The notes under the pieces: generated by a model
Database searches by the model: none
Told to the model about the DNA's origin: nothing
Seen by the model: only the letters and a program-made list of their open reading frames with translations
Source of the DNA: Mesorhizobium qingshengii
GTDB lineage: Bacteria > Pseudomonadota > Alphaproteobacteria > Rhizobiales > Rhizobiaceae
Length of the DNA: 64,000 nucleotides
Assembly (NCBI RefSeq): GCF_900103325.1
Contig: NZ_FMXM01000005.1
Span: forward strand, 248,001 to 312,000
Reading direction: 5' to 3'
Shown here: piece by piece, positions 25,795-33,992 of the stretch
Layout of the letters: every line of letters begins with the position of its first letter
Position numbering within the stretch: position 1 is the first letter of the stretch
Translations under genes and position numbers: made by a program

Positions 25795-26760
25795 ATGAAT
25801 TTGAACGCGCTCGACCTCAATCTCGTCAGGGTGTTCGACGCCCTTTTACGGGAAAGAAGCGTTACGCGTGCCGGCGAGCAGATCGGCCTCAGCCAGCCTG
25901 CCGTCAGCGCAGCGCTCAACCGCTTGCGGCATGCTCTCAACGACCAGCTGTTCGTGCGGCACGGCAACGAAATGATGCCGACGCCGCGCGCCGAGAGCCT
26001 GGCGGAGCCGTTGCGCATGGCGCTGCGGGAAATCGAACGTGTCTTCCAGTCCACGAAAAACTTCGATCCGGCGGAACTCGAGCGAACCTTCACGCTGATG
26101 GGTGCGGATTTCTTTTCCATGCTGCTGATGCCAACGCTGGCGGCGCGCATCGCGGGTATCGCGCCGCGTGTATCGTTGCGGTTTCTCGATAGCGCGCGCG
26201 GCGACGTTTCGCGGCTGCTCCAGGAGGATGAAATCGACGCAGCACTGGAGCGTCCGCTGGAGGTCTCCGACTGGGTTTCCAGCACGCCTCTGTTCGATTC
26301 ACCATTCGTCATCATCGCCGCGAGCGACAATGCTGCGATCAGACAGGCGGGTATCGCGAACGGCGCACCTCTGCCGATCGAGCTTTTCTGCGAGCTGCCC
26401 CACGTTCTTCGTTCTATCGACGGCTCGATGTCGGGTTCCACCGACGAGGCGCTCGCCAAGCTCGGACGAACGCGCCGTGTAAGCCTGGCGCTGCCGCACT
26501 TTCAGGCTGTCGCGTTGGCAGTGGCAGACGGAAACTACCTTGCAGCGGTTCCCAGGCAGTTCGCCGTTTGGGCCGCGAGGACCCTTCCGCTCGTCATCTT
26601 TGAACCGCCGCTTCCCATTGCCGTTCCTGAAATCAGGATGTACTGGCACGCGCGCCACGACGACGAGCCACCTCATCGCTGGGTTCGCAACCAGATCCTG
26701 GAGGCGGTCGGTGCTCTTGGATTTGTGGAAAGCGCCACGACTGAAATTCCCGGCGCCTAG
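25795..26760 (+). CDS. LysR family transcriptional regulator
   Basis: 321-residue regulator with the N-terminal winged HTH (LNLVRVFDALLRERSVTRAGEQIGLSQPAVSAALNRLR split over residues about 6-45) and a periplasmic-binding-protein-like effector domain. NodD/SyrM-like wording of the HTH (LDLNLVRVFDALL) is common to many rhizobial LysR proteins. ATG at 25795 or 25777 are both possible. Divergent from the cupin gene, its probable target. Confidence 0.9.
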   Translation: MNLNALDLNLVRVFDALLRERSVTRAGEQIGLSQPAVSAALNRLRHALNDQLFVRHGNEMMPTPRAESLAEPLRMALREIERVFQSTKNFDPAELERTFTLMGADFFSMLLMPTLAARIAGIAPRVSLRFLDSARGDVSRLLQEDEIDAALERPLEVSDWVSSTPLFDSPFVIIAASDNAAIRQAGIANGAPLPIELFCELPHVLRSIDGSMSGSTDEALAKLGRTRRVSLALPHFQAVALAVADGNYLAAVPRQFAVWAARTLPLVIFEPPLPIAVPEIRMYWHARHDDEPPHRWVRNQILEAVGALGFVESATTEIPGA

Positions 26761-26844
26761 CGGCCTGCCGCATGGGAGATTGCGGGCGGCAGGAATGCAA
26801 ACGGCTGAAGGAGCATTCCTCCTTCGCCCCTCATGCTTCGATTG

Positions 26845-27825
26845 TCAGCTCGAGATCTTTTTCTTCCAGCGGCGCAACCGCGTGCGCAGGAAGGAGACGC
26901 GGCCAAATGGAAGCATTGGCCGTCCGGATGGCGGATGCGGCCGCTCTTCCAGGCGTTGACGCACTAGGTTCGTCAATCGGCAGAAGGTAGGGGTTTCCAG
27001 TCCCGGCAGACGTTTGAGGATGCTGTCGGGCAGCGGCTTCGAGCGCCAGGCGAAATAGGCCTCGTAGTCCTCAGGCGTTTCGATCAGGTGTTGGAGATAG
27101 GCCGCCAGGTGCTTGGCATTGGGGAAAGCGCTGGCGTCGATATAAGAATTTGCAGGGACAAATTCATCCACATTCGGCGCTCCCAAGTAGATCGGTATCG
27201 TGCCGGCGTCGAATGCGTCGTAGATCTTCTCCGTGACGTAGTCGGGCTCGATCGAGTTCTCCAGCGCCAGGCAGAACCTGTGCCGCGCAATGGTTTCGAT
27301 CTTGGTTTTCCGGCCAAGATCCGGGCCACTGATCGCTCGATTGTGAAAGTGCCGGCCGTAGGAATCGATCTTGATATGGCGTGAAAGCTCTGCCGTGAAA
27401 TCGACGCGGCCGCTACGGTTGACGGGCGCGGACTGGAAGAGCGCGACGGGCGCTTCTTCCGTCTTCGCGGCGATCGGTCTGGCAACCATTTCCTGCCATC
27501 CGCGAGCCCGGGGAAGATAGGGCATCCATACATCGGAACATGTCTCATGCGTCATTGTGATGTCGAAATGCCTCATGACATCCGGATTGGTGACGCGTCT
27601 GTAGTTCTGACGGCTCTCCATGGACCAGGCCACCCAATATTGGCCGGGGTATTTGTAGGCGTCGCCGAATTCGCGAAAGTCCGGAATATGGAAGACGACC
27701 GCCGCCGCCTCGGAAAGCCGGCGCTTGTCCAGCGTCCACCGCCCTTCACAATGGATGGACGCGATGTCGACAGGCTTGCCGAAGAACGTTGTGTAGAAAA
27801 GGATCAGCGGATCGTTTGACGACAT
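26845..27825 (-). CDS. Glycosyltransferase family 10 (alpha-1,3-fucosyltransferase-like)
   Basis: 326-residue enzyme with the GT10 C-terminal signature in one block (residues about 190-235): RFCLALENSIEPDYVTEK, IYDAFDAGTIPIYLGAPNVD and EFVPANSYI in order, which contains the GDP-fucose-binding Y-x-TEK. The N-terminal part is variable, as in the family. It would add fucose (alpha-1,3/4) to a surface glycan. The C-terminus ends in a basic stretch (RTRLRRWKKKISS) that may aid membrane association, as in Helicobacter homologues. No GDP-fucose synthesis genes lie in the window. A GT90 gene is about 1 kb away. Confidence 0.85.
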   Translation of the reverse strand: MSSNDPLILFYTTFFGKPVDIASIHCEGRWTLDKRRLSEAAAVVFHIPDFREFGDAYKYPGQYWVAWSMESRQNYRRVTNPDVMRHFDITMTHETCSDVWMPYLPRARGWQEMVARPIAAKTEEAPVALFQSAPVNRSGRVDFTAELSRHIKIDSYGRHFHNRAISGPDLGRKTKIETIARHRFCLALENSIEPDYVTEKIYDAFDAGTIPIYLGAPNVDEFVPANSYIDASAFPNAKHLAAYLQHLIETPEDYEAYFAWRSKPLPDSILKRLPGLETPTFCRLTNLVRQRLEERPHPPSGRPMLPFGRVSFLRTRLRRWKKKISS

Positions 27826-27942
27826 GGCACCATGAGTGTCTGAACTGCGCCTTGGATCTATAGCGGTGACAGACGCGGGATGGGAAGTCTGGTCAAGCGC
27901 CTTGGTCTGTCCGATGCGGATGCAAGGGGCTGATCCGCAAAG

Positions 27943-28716
27943 TCATCCGGCGGTATAGCCGCCATCGACGGCGAAGATGCCGCCGCTGGTCCACGCGGCC
28001 TCATCGCTGGCCAGATAAACCGCCATGCCGGCAAGGTCATCGGGACGGCCGATGCGGCCCAGCGGATAGCTGCGCTCGACACAGGCCTTCAACGCCGCCC
28101 TTGCCTCGGCAGGCAGATTGTCGACTGTCCTGCGCCGCATGGCGGTATCGCCTGTGCCAGGCGCTATGGCGTTGACGCGGATGCCACCTGGGCCGAGCTC
28201 GAAGGCCAGCGATTTGGTCAGTGAGTTCAACGCGCCTTTCGACAGCGAATAGAGGCTCGACGGCCGCTTTGGGATCATCTTGTTGGCGAAATAGGAGGAA
28301 ATGTTGATCACCGATGCGCCGGTTGCGAGATGTGGCAGCAGGCCCTGCGTGAGGAAGAACACCGCCGTCACGTTGAGAGCAAAGGATTGCTGGAACTGAA
28401 CCTCGCTGACATCCGCGAACGGCACCAGGAAAGCCACGCCCGCATTGTTGACAAGGATGTCGAGAGGTCGGCCGGATCTTTTCACCAGATCGACGACGGC
28501 CCCGATGCCGATGCCGGTGGCAAGATCGGCCGACAGCGTCTCGACAGTGCCATCCGTGCGGGCGCCCGTCAGACTATCATGGGCCGCTTCCAGCTTCCCG
28601 GCGTCGCGGCCGACGATCGTGATGTCGGCGCCTTCACGCAAGAAAGCTTCGGCGATTGGAAGGCCGATGCCGTCCGACCCGCCGGTAATCAGCGCGCGTT
28701 TGTTGTTGAGTCTCAT
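27943..28716 (-). CDS. Short-chain dehydrogenase/reductase (SDR)
   Basis: 257-residue classical SDR. NAD(P) motif TGGSDGIG near residues 11-18, NNAG motif, catalytic serine in NISSYFANKM and Y-x-x-x-K in YSLSKGALNSLTKSLA. The ATG at 28716 is preceded by CCGGAGCG; the first in-frame ATG at 28743 is less well placed. It probably oxidises or reduces an alcohol/ketone; substrate unknown. Single gene between the two glycosyltransferases. Confidence 0.88.
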   Translation of the reverse strand: MRLNNKRALITGGSDGIGLPIAEAFLREGADITIVGRDAGKLEAAHDSLTGARTDGTVETLSADLATGIGIGAVVDLVKRSGRPLDILVNNAGVAFLVPFADVSEVQFQQSFALNVTAVFFLTQGLLPHLATGASVINISSYFANKMIPKRPSSLYSLSKGALNSLTKSLAFELGPGGIRVNAIAPGTGDTAMRRRTVDNLPAEARAALKACVERSYPLGRIGRPDDLAGMAVYLASDEAAWTSGGIFAVDGGYTAG

Positions 28717-28964
28717 TGGACGCTCCGGGACCGCTTTGGCCACCTCGAGAGCACCGCGGATTCACGGCCGTGGTCAAGCCATCGACCTATCCCACGGTAT
28801 GAACTTCGGTCCTTGCCAATCGTATGGTGTGTTGAATTGCCAGATGACGCAGCTTGCATCTGGGGCGCGAACAGGATAGCCGCCTTGATCGAGGGGGCGC
28901 GCAAGTTTAAGTCAGGCAACGCGGGCTTCTAATCGAAATACTTTCTGCAAGAGCATTGTTGAAA

Positions 28965-29927
28965 ATGGTACGTCTTGAGACGGGAACCCAGAAGCTTCCC
29001 TTGCCGATCGATGTTGTCGAAGTTGAGAGGCGCCTGCTGCCCGGGCTCAATCGAGGCGAGATCTACTGCCGATTCGACAACGGAAGGCTCTCGGTGCGCT
29101 CTCGCGCCGCCTGGCTTGAAAGGCACAGGCAAGTATTGACGCTCGTTGCCGAGGCCTTGGCTTCCCTTGGCGTCCGCAGCGTACCGCCGTTCCATATGCT
29201 CCTCGGCGATACGCCGTCCCGTAGAAGGCATCGCTATTTCCGCACTCGCTTCGCATTCTCCCAAGCGGACGGCTATGGCGAAGTGGCCGCGCCGGATTTC
29301 GTTTTCGATGGTTGGCCGGACGCAAAGTTCGACGACTACGATCAAAAGACACGGGCGATGGCGGCTGCGTCGGAACAGCCGCCGCGCGATAACAGGCTGT
29401 TCTGGGCAGGGCGCTGCATGAATGGCGCCCGCAGAAGGATAGTCGAGATCGCATCGGCCCGGCCCGATCTCTTGGAGGCGTACAACACCGAGCCAAACTA
29501 CGACGTTGCCATCAATCGGTACTCGGCAACCTTCAGGACGATGGAAGACCAGGTCGCCACCTACCGATACATGATCGACGTCGAGGGTGCGGGCTACAGT
29601 GGCCGCTTCAAGATGCTGCTGCACACCAGACGCGTCGTGCTGTTGCAGGACCGGCCCTGGCGGGAATGGTTCTTCGAGAGTATCGAGCCGTTTCGTCACT
29701 ATGTCCCGGTGGCACGTGACATGTCCGATCTGGTCGAGCGCATCGAGTGGTTGCGTGCCAATCCGAAGATGGAGGCCGAAATAGCAGGAGAAGCGCAGCG
29801 CTTCGCGCAAACCCACCTGACGCGTTCGGCGGCGGTGGCGGCATGGGCCCGCCTGCTCGAAAGCCATATAGCAGCCGGCGGCAATCTGAAGTCCGGTCTC
29901 CAGCGGCGCAAGCCTGCGACTGGTTGA
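28965..29927 (+). CDS. Glycosyltransferase family 90 (CAP10-like)
   Basis: 320-residue protein of the GT90/CAP10 family. Most conserved is the C-terminal block YMIDVEGAGYSGRFKMLL, then the RRVVLLQDRPWREWFFESIEPFRHYVP region, the nucleotide-sugar binding core. Bacterial members modify lipopolysaccharide or capsule, often with xylose or glucose. ATG at 28965 is preferred over two TTG codons at 28956 and 28959; the ribosome site is weak. Together with the GT10 gene it suggests a small surface-glycan modification locus, interrupted by an SDR gene. Confidence 0.83.
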   Translation: MVRLETGTQKLPLPIDVVEVERRLLPGLNRGEIYCRFDNGRLSVRSRAAWLERHRQVLTLVAEALASLGVRSVPPFHMLLGDTPSRRRHRYFRTRFAFSQADGYGEVAAPDFVFDGWPDAKFDDYDQKTRAMAAASEQPPRDNRLFWAGRCMNGARRRIVEIASARPDLLEAYNTEPNYDVAINRYSATFRTMEDQVATYRYMIDVEGAGYSGRFKMLLHTRRVVLLQDRPWREWFFESIEPFRHYVPVARDMSDLVERIEWLRANPKMEAEIAGEAQRFAQTHLTRSAAVAAWARLLESHIAAGGNLKSGLQRRKPATG

Positions 29928-29989
29928 CCGGCGTGATAGGGCGCCTGTCGCACGGTATCAAATTCGACCGGCCGGTCAGCAGAGACTGA

Positions 29990-30637
29990 TTACGCGCCGA
30001 CGGTCACCGGCTCCCTCCTGGCCAACTGTCCTGCGACATAGTTCTTGACCTGAAGGATCGCCTGTTCGCGCGAGACGCTGCCCGGCTGCAGGCCGAGCCG
30101 CAGCCAAAGCCCATCGATCAGCGCGGTGACGCCAAGTGCGATGTCGTTGGCATCCCTCGGCGAGGCAAGGCCGTGCAGGCTGGACAACAGGTTCGAGCGC
30201 ATGCGCGCGTGGATCACCTTCTGGATACGGGCCAGCTTCTCGTCGCGCGGCACCTCGGCGCAGAGCGATAGCCAGGCATGGCAGAGAGGAGGCTGGAACA
30301 GATGCTCCTCGAAATTACCCTCGATCACCGCGTCCAGGCGCTCCATCGGCGTCCGCGCCTGACGAAGCCGAGCGACCACCGCGTTACACAGGACGGCGTT
30401 GGCCTCCCGCATCGCGTGCTCGAACAATTCCTGCTTGTTGCGGAAATAGTGCAGCACGATGCCCTTCGAGGCGCCAGCCTGGGCGGCCACCTTTTCCAGA
30501 GTTGCGCCGGCAATGCCTTCGCGCTCCAGCACCGCGAAGGCCGCCTGCCGCAGCTCCTTGCGGCGTATGTCACTGAGACGCTTGAGTTTCACCGGATCGA
30601 TCCATGCATGCGAATCCACGTTGACATTTTTGTCCAC
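29990..30637 (-). CDS. TetR family regulator, BetI-like
   Basis: 215-residue repressor. HTH at about 22-70 (RRKELRQAAFAVLEREG...LEKVAAQAGASKGIVLHYFRNKQEL) with the BetI-type wording GIVLHYF, and a C-terminal domain with GLWLRLGLQPG, also seen in BetI. BetI represses choline/betaine genes and is relieved by choline, and the divergent gene encodes a choline-binding protein. The GTG at 30637 is the longest start; a second GTG 18 bp downstream is possible. Operators lie at 30649-30683. Confidence 0.85.
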   Translation of the reverse strand: MDKNVNVDSHAWIDPVKLKRLSDIRRKELRQAAFAVLEREGIAGATLEKVAAQAGASKGIVLHYFRNKQELFEHAMREANAVLCNAVVARLRQARTPMERLDAVIEGNFEEHLFQPPLCHAWLSLCAEVPRDEKLARIQKVIHARMRSNLLSSLHGLASPRDANDIALGVTALIDGLWLRLGLQPGSVSREQAILQVKNYVAGQLARREPVTVGA

Positions 30638-30648
30638 CTAGATCAACA

Positions 30649-30666
30649 ATTGACCAATGGGACAAT
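30649..30666. promoter_or_regulatory. BetI-like operator 1
   Basis: 18-bp near-palindrome ATTGACCAATGGGACAAT with two mismatched pairs, in the divergent betI-like/choX-like interval. Confidence 0.65.
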
Positions 30667-30671
30667 AAAAA

Positions 30672-30683
30672 GACCAATCGGTC
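30672..30683. promoter_or_regulatory. BetI-like operator 2
   Basis: GACCAATCGGTC, a 12-bp dyad with one mismatched pair, sharing GACCAAT with operator 1. Centre-to-centre distance is 20 bp (two helical turns). Confidence 0.6.
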
Positions 30684-30710
30684 AATTTAACAATTATGGG
30701 GAGAACCGAA

Positions 30711-31649
30711 ATGTTCCGCTTCCTTGCAAATGGCGTCTGTCTCGCTGCCTTGGCGCTAGCCTCTCACGCGGCTCAAGCGGCCGAGGCCGAGCAGTGCAAG
30801 ACAGTCCGCATGGCCGAACCTGGCTGGAACGACCTTGCCTTCACCACCGGGGTGGCCAATGTGCTGTTGCAAGCGCTCGGCTATCAGCCGCAAAGCGAGG
30901 TACTTGGCATCAACGTCATCTACGAGGGCATGAAGAACCGGGATCTCGACCTGTTCCTGGGCTACTGGGATCCGGCAATGGTCACCTATTACGAGCCCTA
31001 CAAGAAGGACGGCTCGGTCGAGAATGTGCGCCTCAATCTCGAAGGTGCCAAATACACCTTCGCCGTGCCGACCTATGTCTGGGAAGCGGGCGTCAAGGAC
31101 GTCTCAGACCTGCACAAGTTCGCCGACAAATTCGGCAAGAAGATGTACGGCATCGAGCCCGGCTCCAACCAGCTGATGATGGACGCCATCGCCGATCCTG
31201 CCTTCGGCCTCGACGGCTGGCATGTGGTCGAGTCGAGCGAAGCCGGCATGCTGTCGGAGGTCGGCTATGAGATCAAGGAAAAGCAGTTCATCGTCTTCCA
31301 GGGCTGGGCGCCGCATCCGATGAACACCATGTACGACTTCAAGTACCTGACCGGCGGCGACAAGTTCTTCGGTCCGAATTTCGGTGCTGCGACGGTGGCC
31401 ACGCAAGTGCGCAAAGGCTATCTGCAGCAATGTCCGAACGTCGGGAAACTCTTGGAGAACCTCGCCTTCGACATCGATTTCGAGAATGTCGGCATGGGCT
31501 ATCTGATCAATGACGGCATGAAGCCGGAGGACGGGGCGCTGAAGGCGATCACGCTGAACAAGAACCGCCTCGACGCCTGGCTCGCCGGCGTCACCACATT
31601 CGACGGCAAGCCCGGCCTTGCCGCGGTCAAGGAAAAGCTCGGCCTGTGA
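30711..31649 (+). CDS. choX: Choline/betaine-type ABC transporter substrate-binding protein
   Basis: 312-residue periplasmic binding protein of the OpuAC/ChoX family. Signal peptide is residues about 1-23. The quaternary-amine site of ChoX is an aromatic box; candidates here are W39 with D41 (EPGWND), W86 (GYWDP), Y122 (PTYVW), N153 (GSNQ) and W199 (QGWAPH). The ATG at 30711 follows GGGGAGAACC. The normal downstream permease and ATPase genes (choW, choV) are absent; instead an alpha/beta hydrolase starts at the stop codon. Control by the divergent BetI-like regulator supports choline as ligand. Confidence 0.85.
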   Translation: MFRFLANGVCLAALALASHAAQAAEAEQCKTVRMAEPGWNDLAFTTGVANVLLQALGYQPQSEVLGINVIYEGMKNRDLDLFLGYWDPAMVTYYEPYKKDGSVENVRLNLEGAKYTFAVPTYVWEAGVKDVSDLHKFADKFGKKMYGIEPGSNQLMMDAIADPAFGLDGWHVVESSEAGMLSEVGYEIKEKQFIVFQGWAPHPMNTMYDFKYLTGGDKFFGPNFGAATVATQVRKGYLQQCPNVGKLLENLAFDIDFENVGMGYLINDGMKPEDGALKAITLNKNRLDAWLAGVTTFDGKPGLAAVKEKLGL

Positions 31650-32470
31650 GACCGGCCGCGCTCGATGCCTGGGCGGAGCAGGACGCCTGGGCCGGCCGCA
31701 AGCAATTCGCCAATATTGGCGATCTCGACATCGCCTATGTCGAGATATCAGGCGCCGAGCCGGCGCTGCTGTTGATGCACGGCTTCACCGACACCAGCCG
31801 CAGCTTTTCGCTGCTGGCGCCGCATCTAGCCGGTCGCCGGCTGATCATGCCGGATCTGCGCGGCCACGGCGCCTCGCAAGCCGGCAAGGGTTGCGGCATC
31901 GCCGACTTCGCCGACGATATTGCCGGGCTGATCCGGCGTCTGCGGCTAGACCGGCCTGTCGTCATCGGCCATTCGCTGGGCGCCATGGTTTCTATCGCTT
32001 TGGCTTCGCGGCACGACGAACTTATCGGCGGGCTGGTGGTCCTGGCTGGCACGTTGAAGCCAGATTTCGGGCGGGATCATCCGCTGGTCACGAATGTTCA
32101 GGTCCTGCGCGACCCGATATCTCCGACCGATCCGTTCTACGACTGGTGGCATGCCTGCCTGCCTGTCGTGCCACAGGCCTTTCTCGCTGGCCTGGCGAAA
32201 GACGCCTCGGCAATGCCCGCGGCGCGCTGGCGCGCGATCCTGGAGGAAATTCGTCAGGCCGACCTGACCGGTGCGGCACAAGCGGTGCAGGCCCGAACCC
32301 TGATCATCGCCGGCGCGCGCGATCCGCTGTTCGGCAAGGCGCATCAGCAGGTATTGCAGGGCGCTCTTCCGGAAGCCGTCCTTGTGCAAGCCGAGAACTG
32401 TGGCCACAACCCGCATTGGGAAGATCCGGCCCTTGTCGCCAGGGCCGTCATCGAAGCCTTTGTAGGCTAA
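31646..32470 (+). CDS. Alpha/beta hydrolase
   Basis: 274-residue alpha/beta-fold hydrolase. Oxyanion motif LLMHGFTDTSRSF, nucleophile elbow GHSLGAMV with catalytic serine, an acid in AGARDPLFG and the catalytic histidine in CGHNPHWEDP. The GTG at 31646 overlaps the stop of the choX-like gene (GTGA), so it is translationally coupled to it. A choline ester or related quaternary-amine ester is a possible substrate, inferred only from context. The stop overlaps the convergent NIPSNAP gene by 4 bp. Confidence 0.85.
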   Translation: MRPAALDAWAEQDAWAGRKQFANIGDLDIAYVEISGAEPALLLMHGFTDTSRSFSLLAPHLAGRRLIMPDLRGHGASQAGKGCGIADFADDIAGLIRRLRLDRPVVIGHSLGAMVSIALASRHDELIGGLVVLAGTLKPDFGRDHPLVTNVQVLRDPISPTDPFYDWWHACLPVVPQAFLAGLAKDASAMPAARWRAILEEIRQADLTGAAQAVQARTLIIAGARDPLFGKAHQQVLQGALPEAVLVQAENCGHNPHWEDPALVARAVIEAFVG

Positions 32471-33255
32471 GCGTTCCACCCGACCAACGATCGCGAAGTG
32501 GGCGATAGCCGCAAGGTTGCTGTTGGTTTGGTCAGGTCAGGCCGCGAAACCTGCCAAAAGGCCTGCCATGCCGGCGAGGCGGCGAGGGCGGCTTCATGGC
32601 TGGCATGCGCCTCGGCGCTGTCGAAGCCGGTGACGGAAATGAAGACGTTCTCGCCGGCCCGTATCGGCAGGCGCGGAAAGCTGTTTTCGGCATGCTCCGT
32701 GATGAAAGCGGCGAGGTGGCGTATACCGGGTGCCGTCGTCAGCGGCGCCATTTCGACCTCGAAGCGACTGGCGAAACCGATTTCGGTGCCGCGCCGCAAG
32801 TGATGAATCCGGAGGACAACGATGCCAGCCACAGCTTTGTTCGGGCTTGGTTTTGCGCCGGCAGGCAAGCCGGCCCGCGATGCACCGGAGAGGTCGAAGC
32901 CGCCGCCCAACCACGCAGGCTTCAGCAGCAGCACATCGTCTGAATCGATCATCGTTGCGTTGGCCGCATTGCTGTGCGCCGCCCAGACCGGCCCGCTGTA
33001 AAAGGCGGCGAGCGCATCCTTACGCGCATCCATGCCGTCGAAGCCTCGCAGCCAGACGAACATGTGCGGGCGATCGAGATCCCGGAACTGGCCGATGATG
33101 GTCATCCCGGCCTCTTCCTGGCCTTCGATCAGCTTGCCGTCGAAGATGTTGATGAGTGTCTCGCGCATGCCGGGCTTCAGTGTGTACTGCCTCAGTTCGA
33201 CCACGGGTGAGGCGCACACTGCGGGTTCCGGCGTGGCTTTCCGAGGCAGGTCCAT
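32467..33255 (-). CDS. NIPSNAP family protein
   Basis: 262-residue protein with a NIPSNAP (dimeric alpha-beta barrel) domain at about 20-115 (VVELRQYTLKPGMRETLINIF..., MFVWLRGFDGMDARKDALAAFYSGPVW) and a second, weaker related half to the C-terminus. Function of the family in bacteria is unclear; members occur with catabolic genes. The ATG at 33255 is preceded by CTGGAGAC. It is divergent from a TetR gene whose operator cluster fills the 81-bp gap, so it is the likely regulated target. Confidence 0.82.
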   Translation of the reverse strand: MDLPRKATPEPAVCASPVVELRQYTLKPGMRETLINIFDGKLIEGQEEAGMTIIGQFRDLDRPHMFVWLRGFDGMDARKDALAAFYSGPVWAAHSNAANATMIDSDDVLLLKPAWLGGGFDLSGASRAGLPAGAKPSPNKAVAGIVVLRIHHLRRGTEIGFASRFEVEMAPLTTAPGIRHLAAFITEHAENSFPRLPIRAGENVFISVTGFDSAEAHASHEAALAASPAWQAFWQVSRPDLTKPTATLRLSPTSRSLVGWNA

Positions 33256-33270
33256 CGACAGTCTCCAGAT

Positions 33271-33297
33271 CAGGATGATCATCCTGTTTATAAACAG
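33271..33297. promoter_or_regulatory. Overlapping palindromes between NIPSNAP and tetR genes
   Basis: CAGGATGATCATCCTG (33271-33286, perfect 16-bp) runs into CTGTTTATAAACAG (33284-33297, perfect 14-bp). A further AAACAG/CTGTTT pair brackets 33292-33313. The repeated ACAGGA-type half-sites suggest several repressor dimers. Confidence 0.7.
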
Positions 33298-33336
33298 ACC
33301 GGTTGTCCTGTTTTGTCAACATGCTATTGTTCGGCG

Positions 33337-33951
33337 ATGTCAGCAGAGATTGCCGCTCAACCAAAACTTCCGGCACGTAAACGCATCAACGACCCCGAAG
33401 GCATGCGCAGGAAAGTGCTCGATGTCGCCGAGGAGTCGTTTCAGGCACGCGGCTATCATGCTTCCAGCCTCGGCGATCTGATGGCGGCGGCGGGTGTCAG
33501 CGGTGGCGCGCTGCATCACCATTTCCCGACCAAGAAGGCGCTGGCGCTGGCGGTGATCGACGAGCGCGTGGCGGCGGCGGTCGAGGAGACTTGGATCGCG
33601 CCGGTGCTGGCGGCGGCTTCGGCGCGCGAGGGCGTGCGAGCGGTGTTCGAGGCCGTGGCGGCGCAACTGGAGCAGCAGGGCTTCGTGCGCGGCTGCCCGC
33701 TCAACAACCTGGCACATGAACTGTCGCTGGCCGATCCGGATCTTCGTGCCGCCCTTGCCGGTATCTTCTCGGCGTGGCGCCAGGCCATTGCAGACAAGAT
33801 CAGCGCCGACCAGCGGGCGGGCAGGGAGCAAGGCACCGACCCGCAGCGCTTCGCAGCACTCGCCGTGGCCACTTATTCCGGCGCCATGTCGATGGCCAAG
33901 ACGGCGCAGGACGCCACGGTGCTGCGCGACTGCCTGGCGGCGCTGGGTTAA
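33337..33951 (+). CDS. TetR family transcriptional regulator
   Basis: 204-residue repressor. HTH at about 23-68 (RRKVLDVAEESFQARGYHASSLGDLMAAAGVSGGALHHHFPTKKAL in sequence order), C-terminal domain with RGCPLNNLAHELS, a motif of the TetR_C_33/YcdC-like group that often responds to electrophiles. ATG at 33337 is chosen to keep the operator array upstream. It is divergent from the NIPSNAP gene and converges on the LacI gene at 33993. Confidence 0.88.
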   Translation: MSAEIAAQPKLPARKRINDPEGMRRKVLDVAEESFQARGYHASSLGDLMAAAGVSGGALHHHFPTKKALALAVIDERVAAAVEETWIAPVLAAASAREGVRAVFEAVAAQLEQQGFVRGCPLNNLAHELSLADPDLRAALAGIFSAWRQAIADKISADQRAGREQGTDPQRFAALAVATYSGAMSMAKTAQDATVLRDCLAALG

Positions 33952-33992
33952 ACCTAGATCGCGGCCGCGCTGCTCGCGCTTGACAATGGCAT

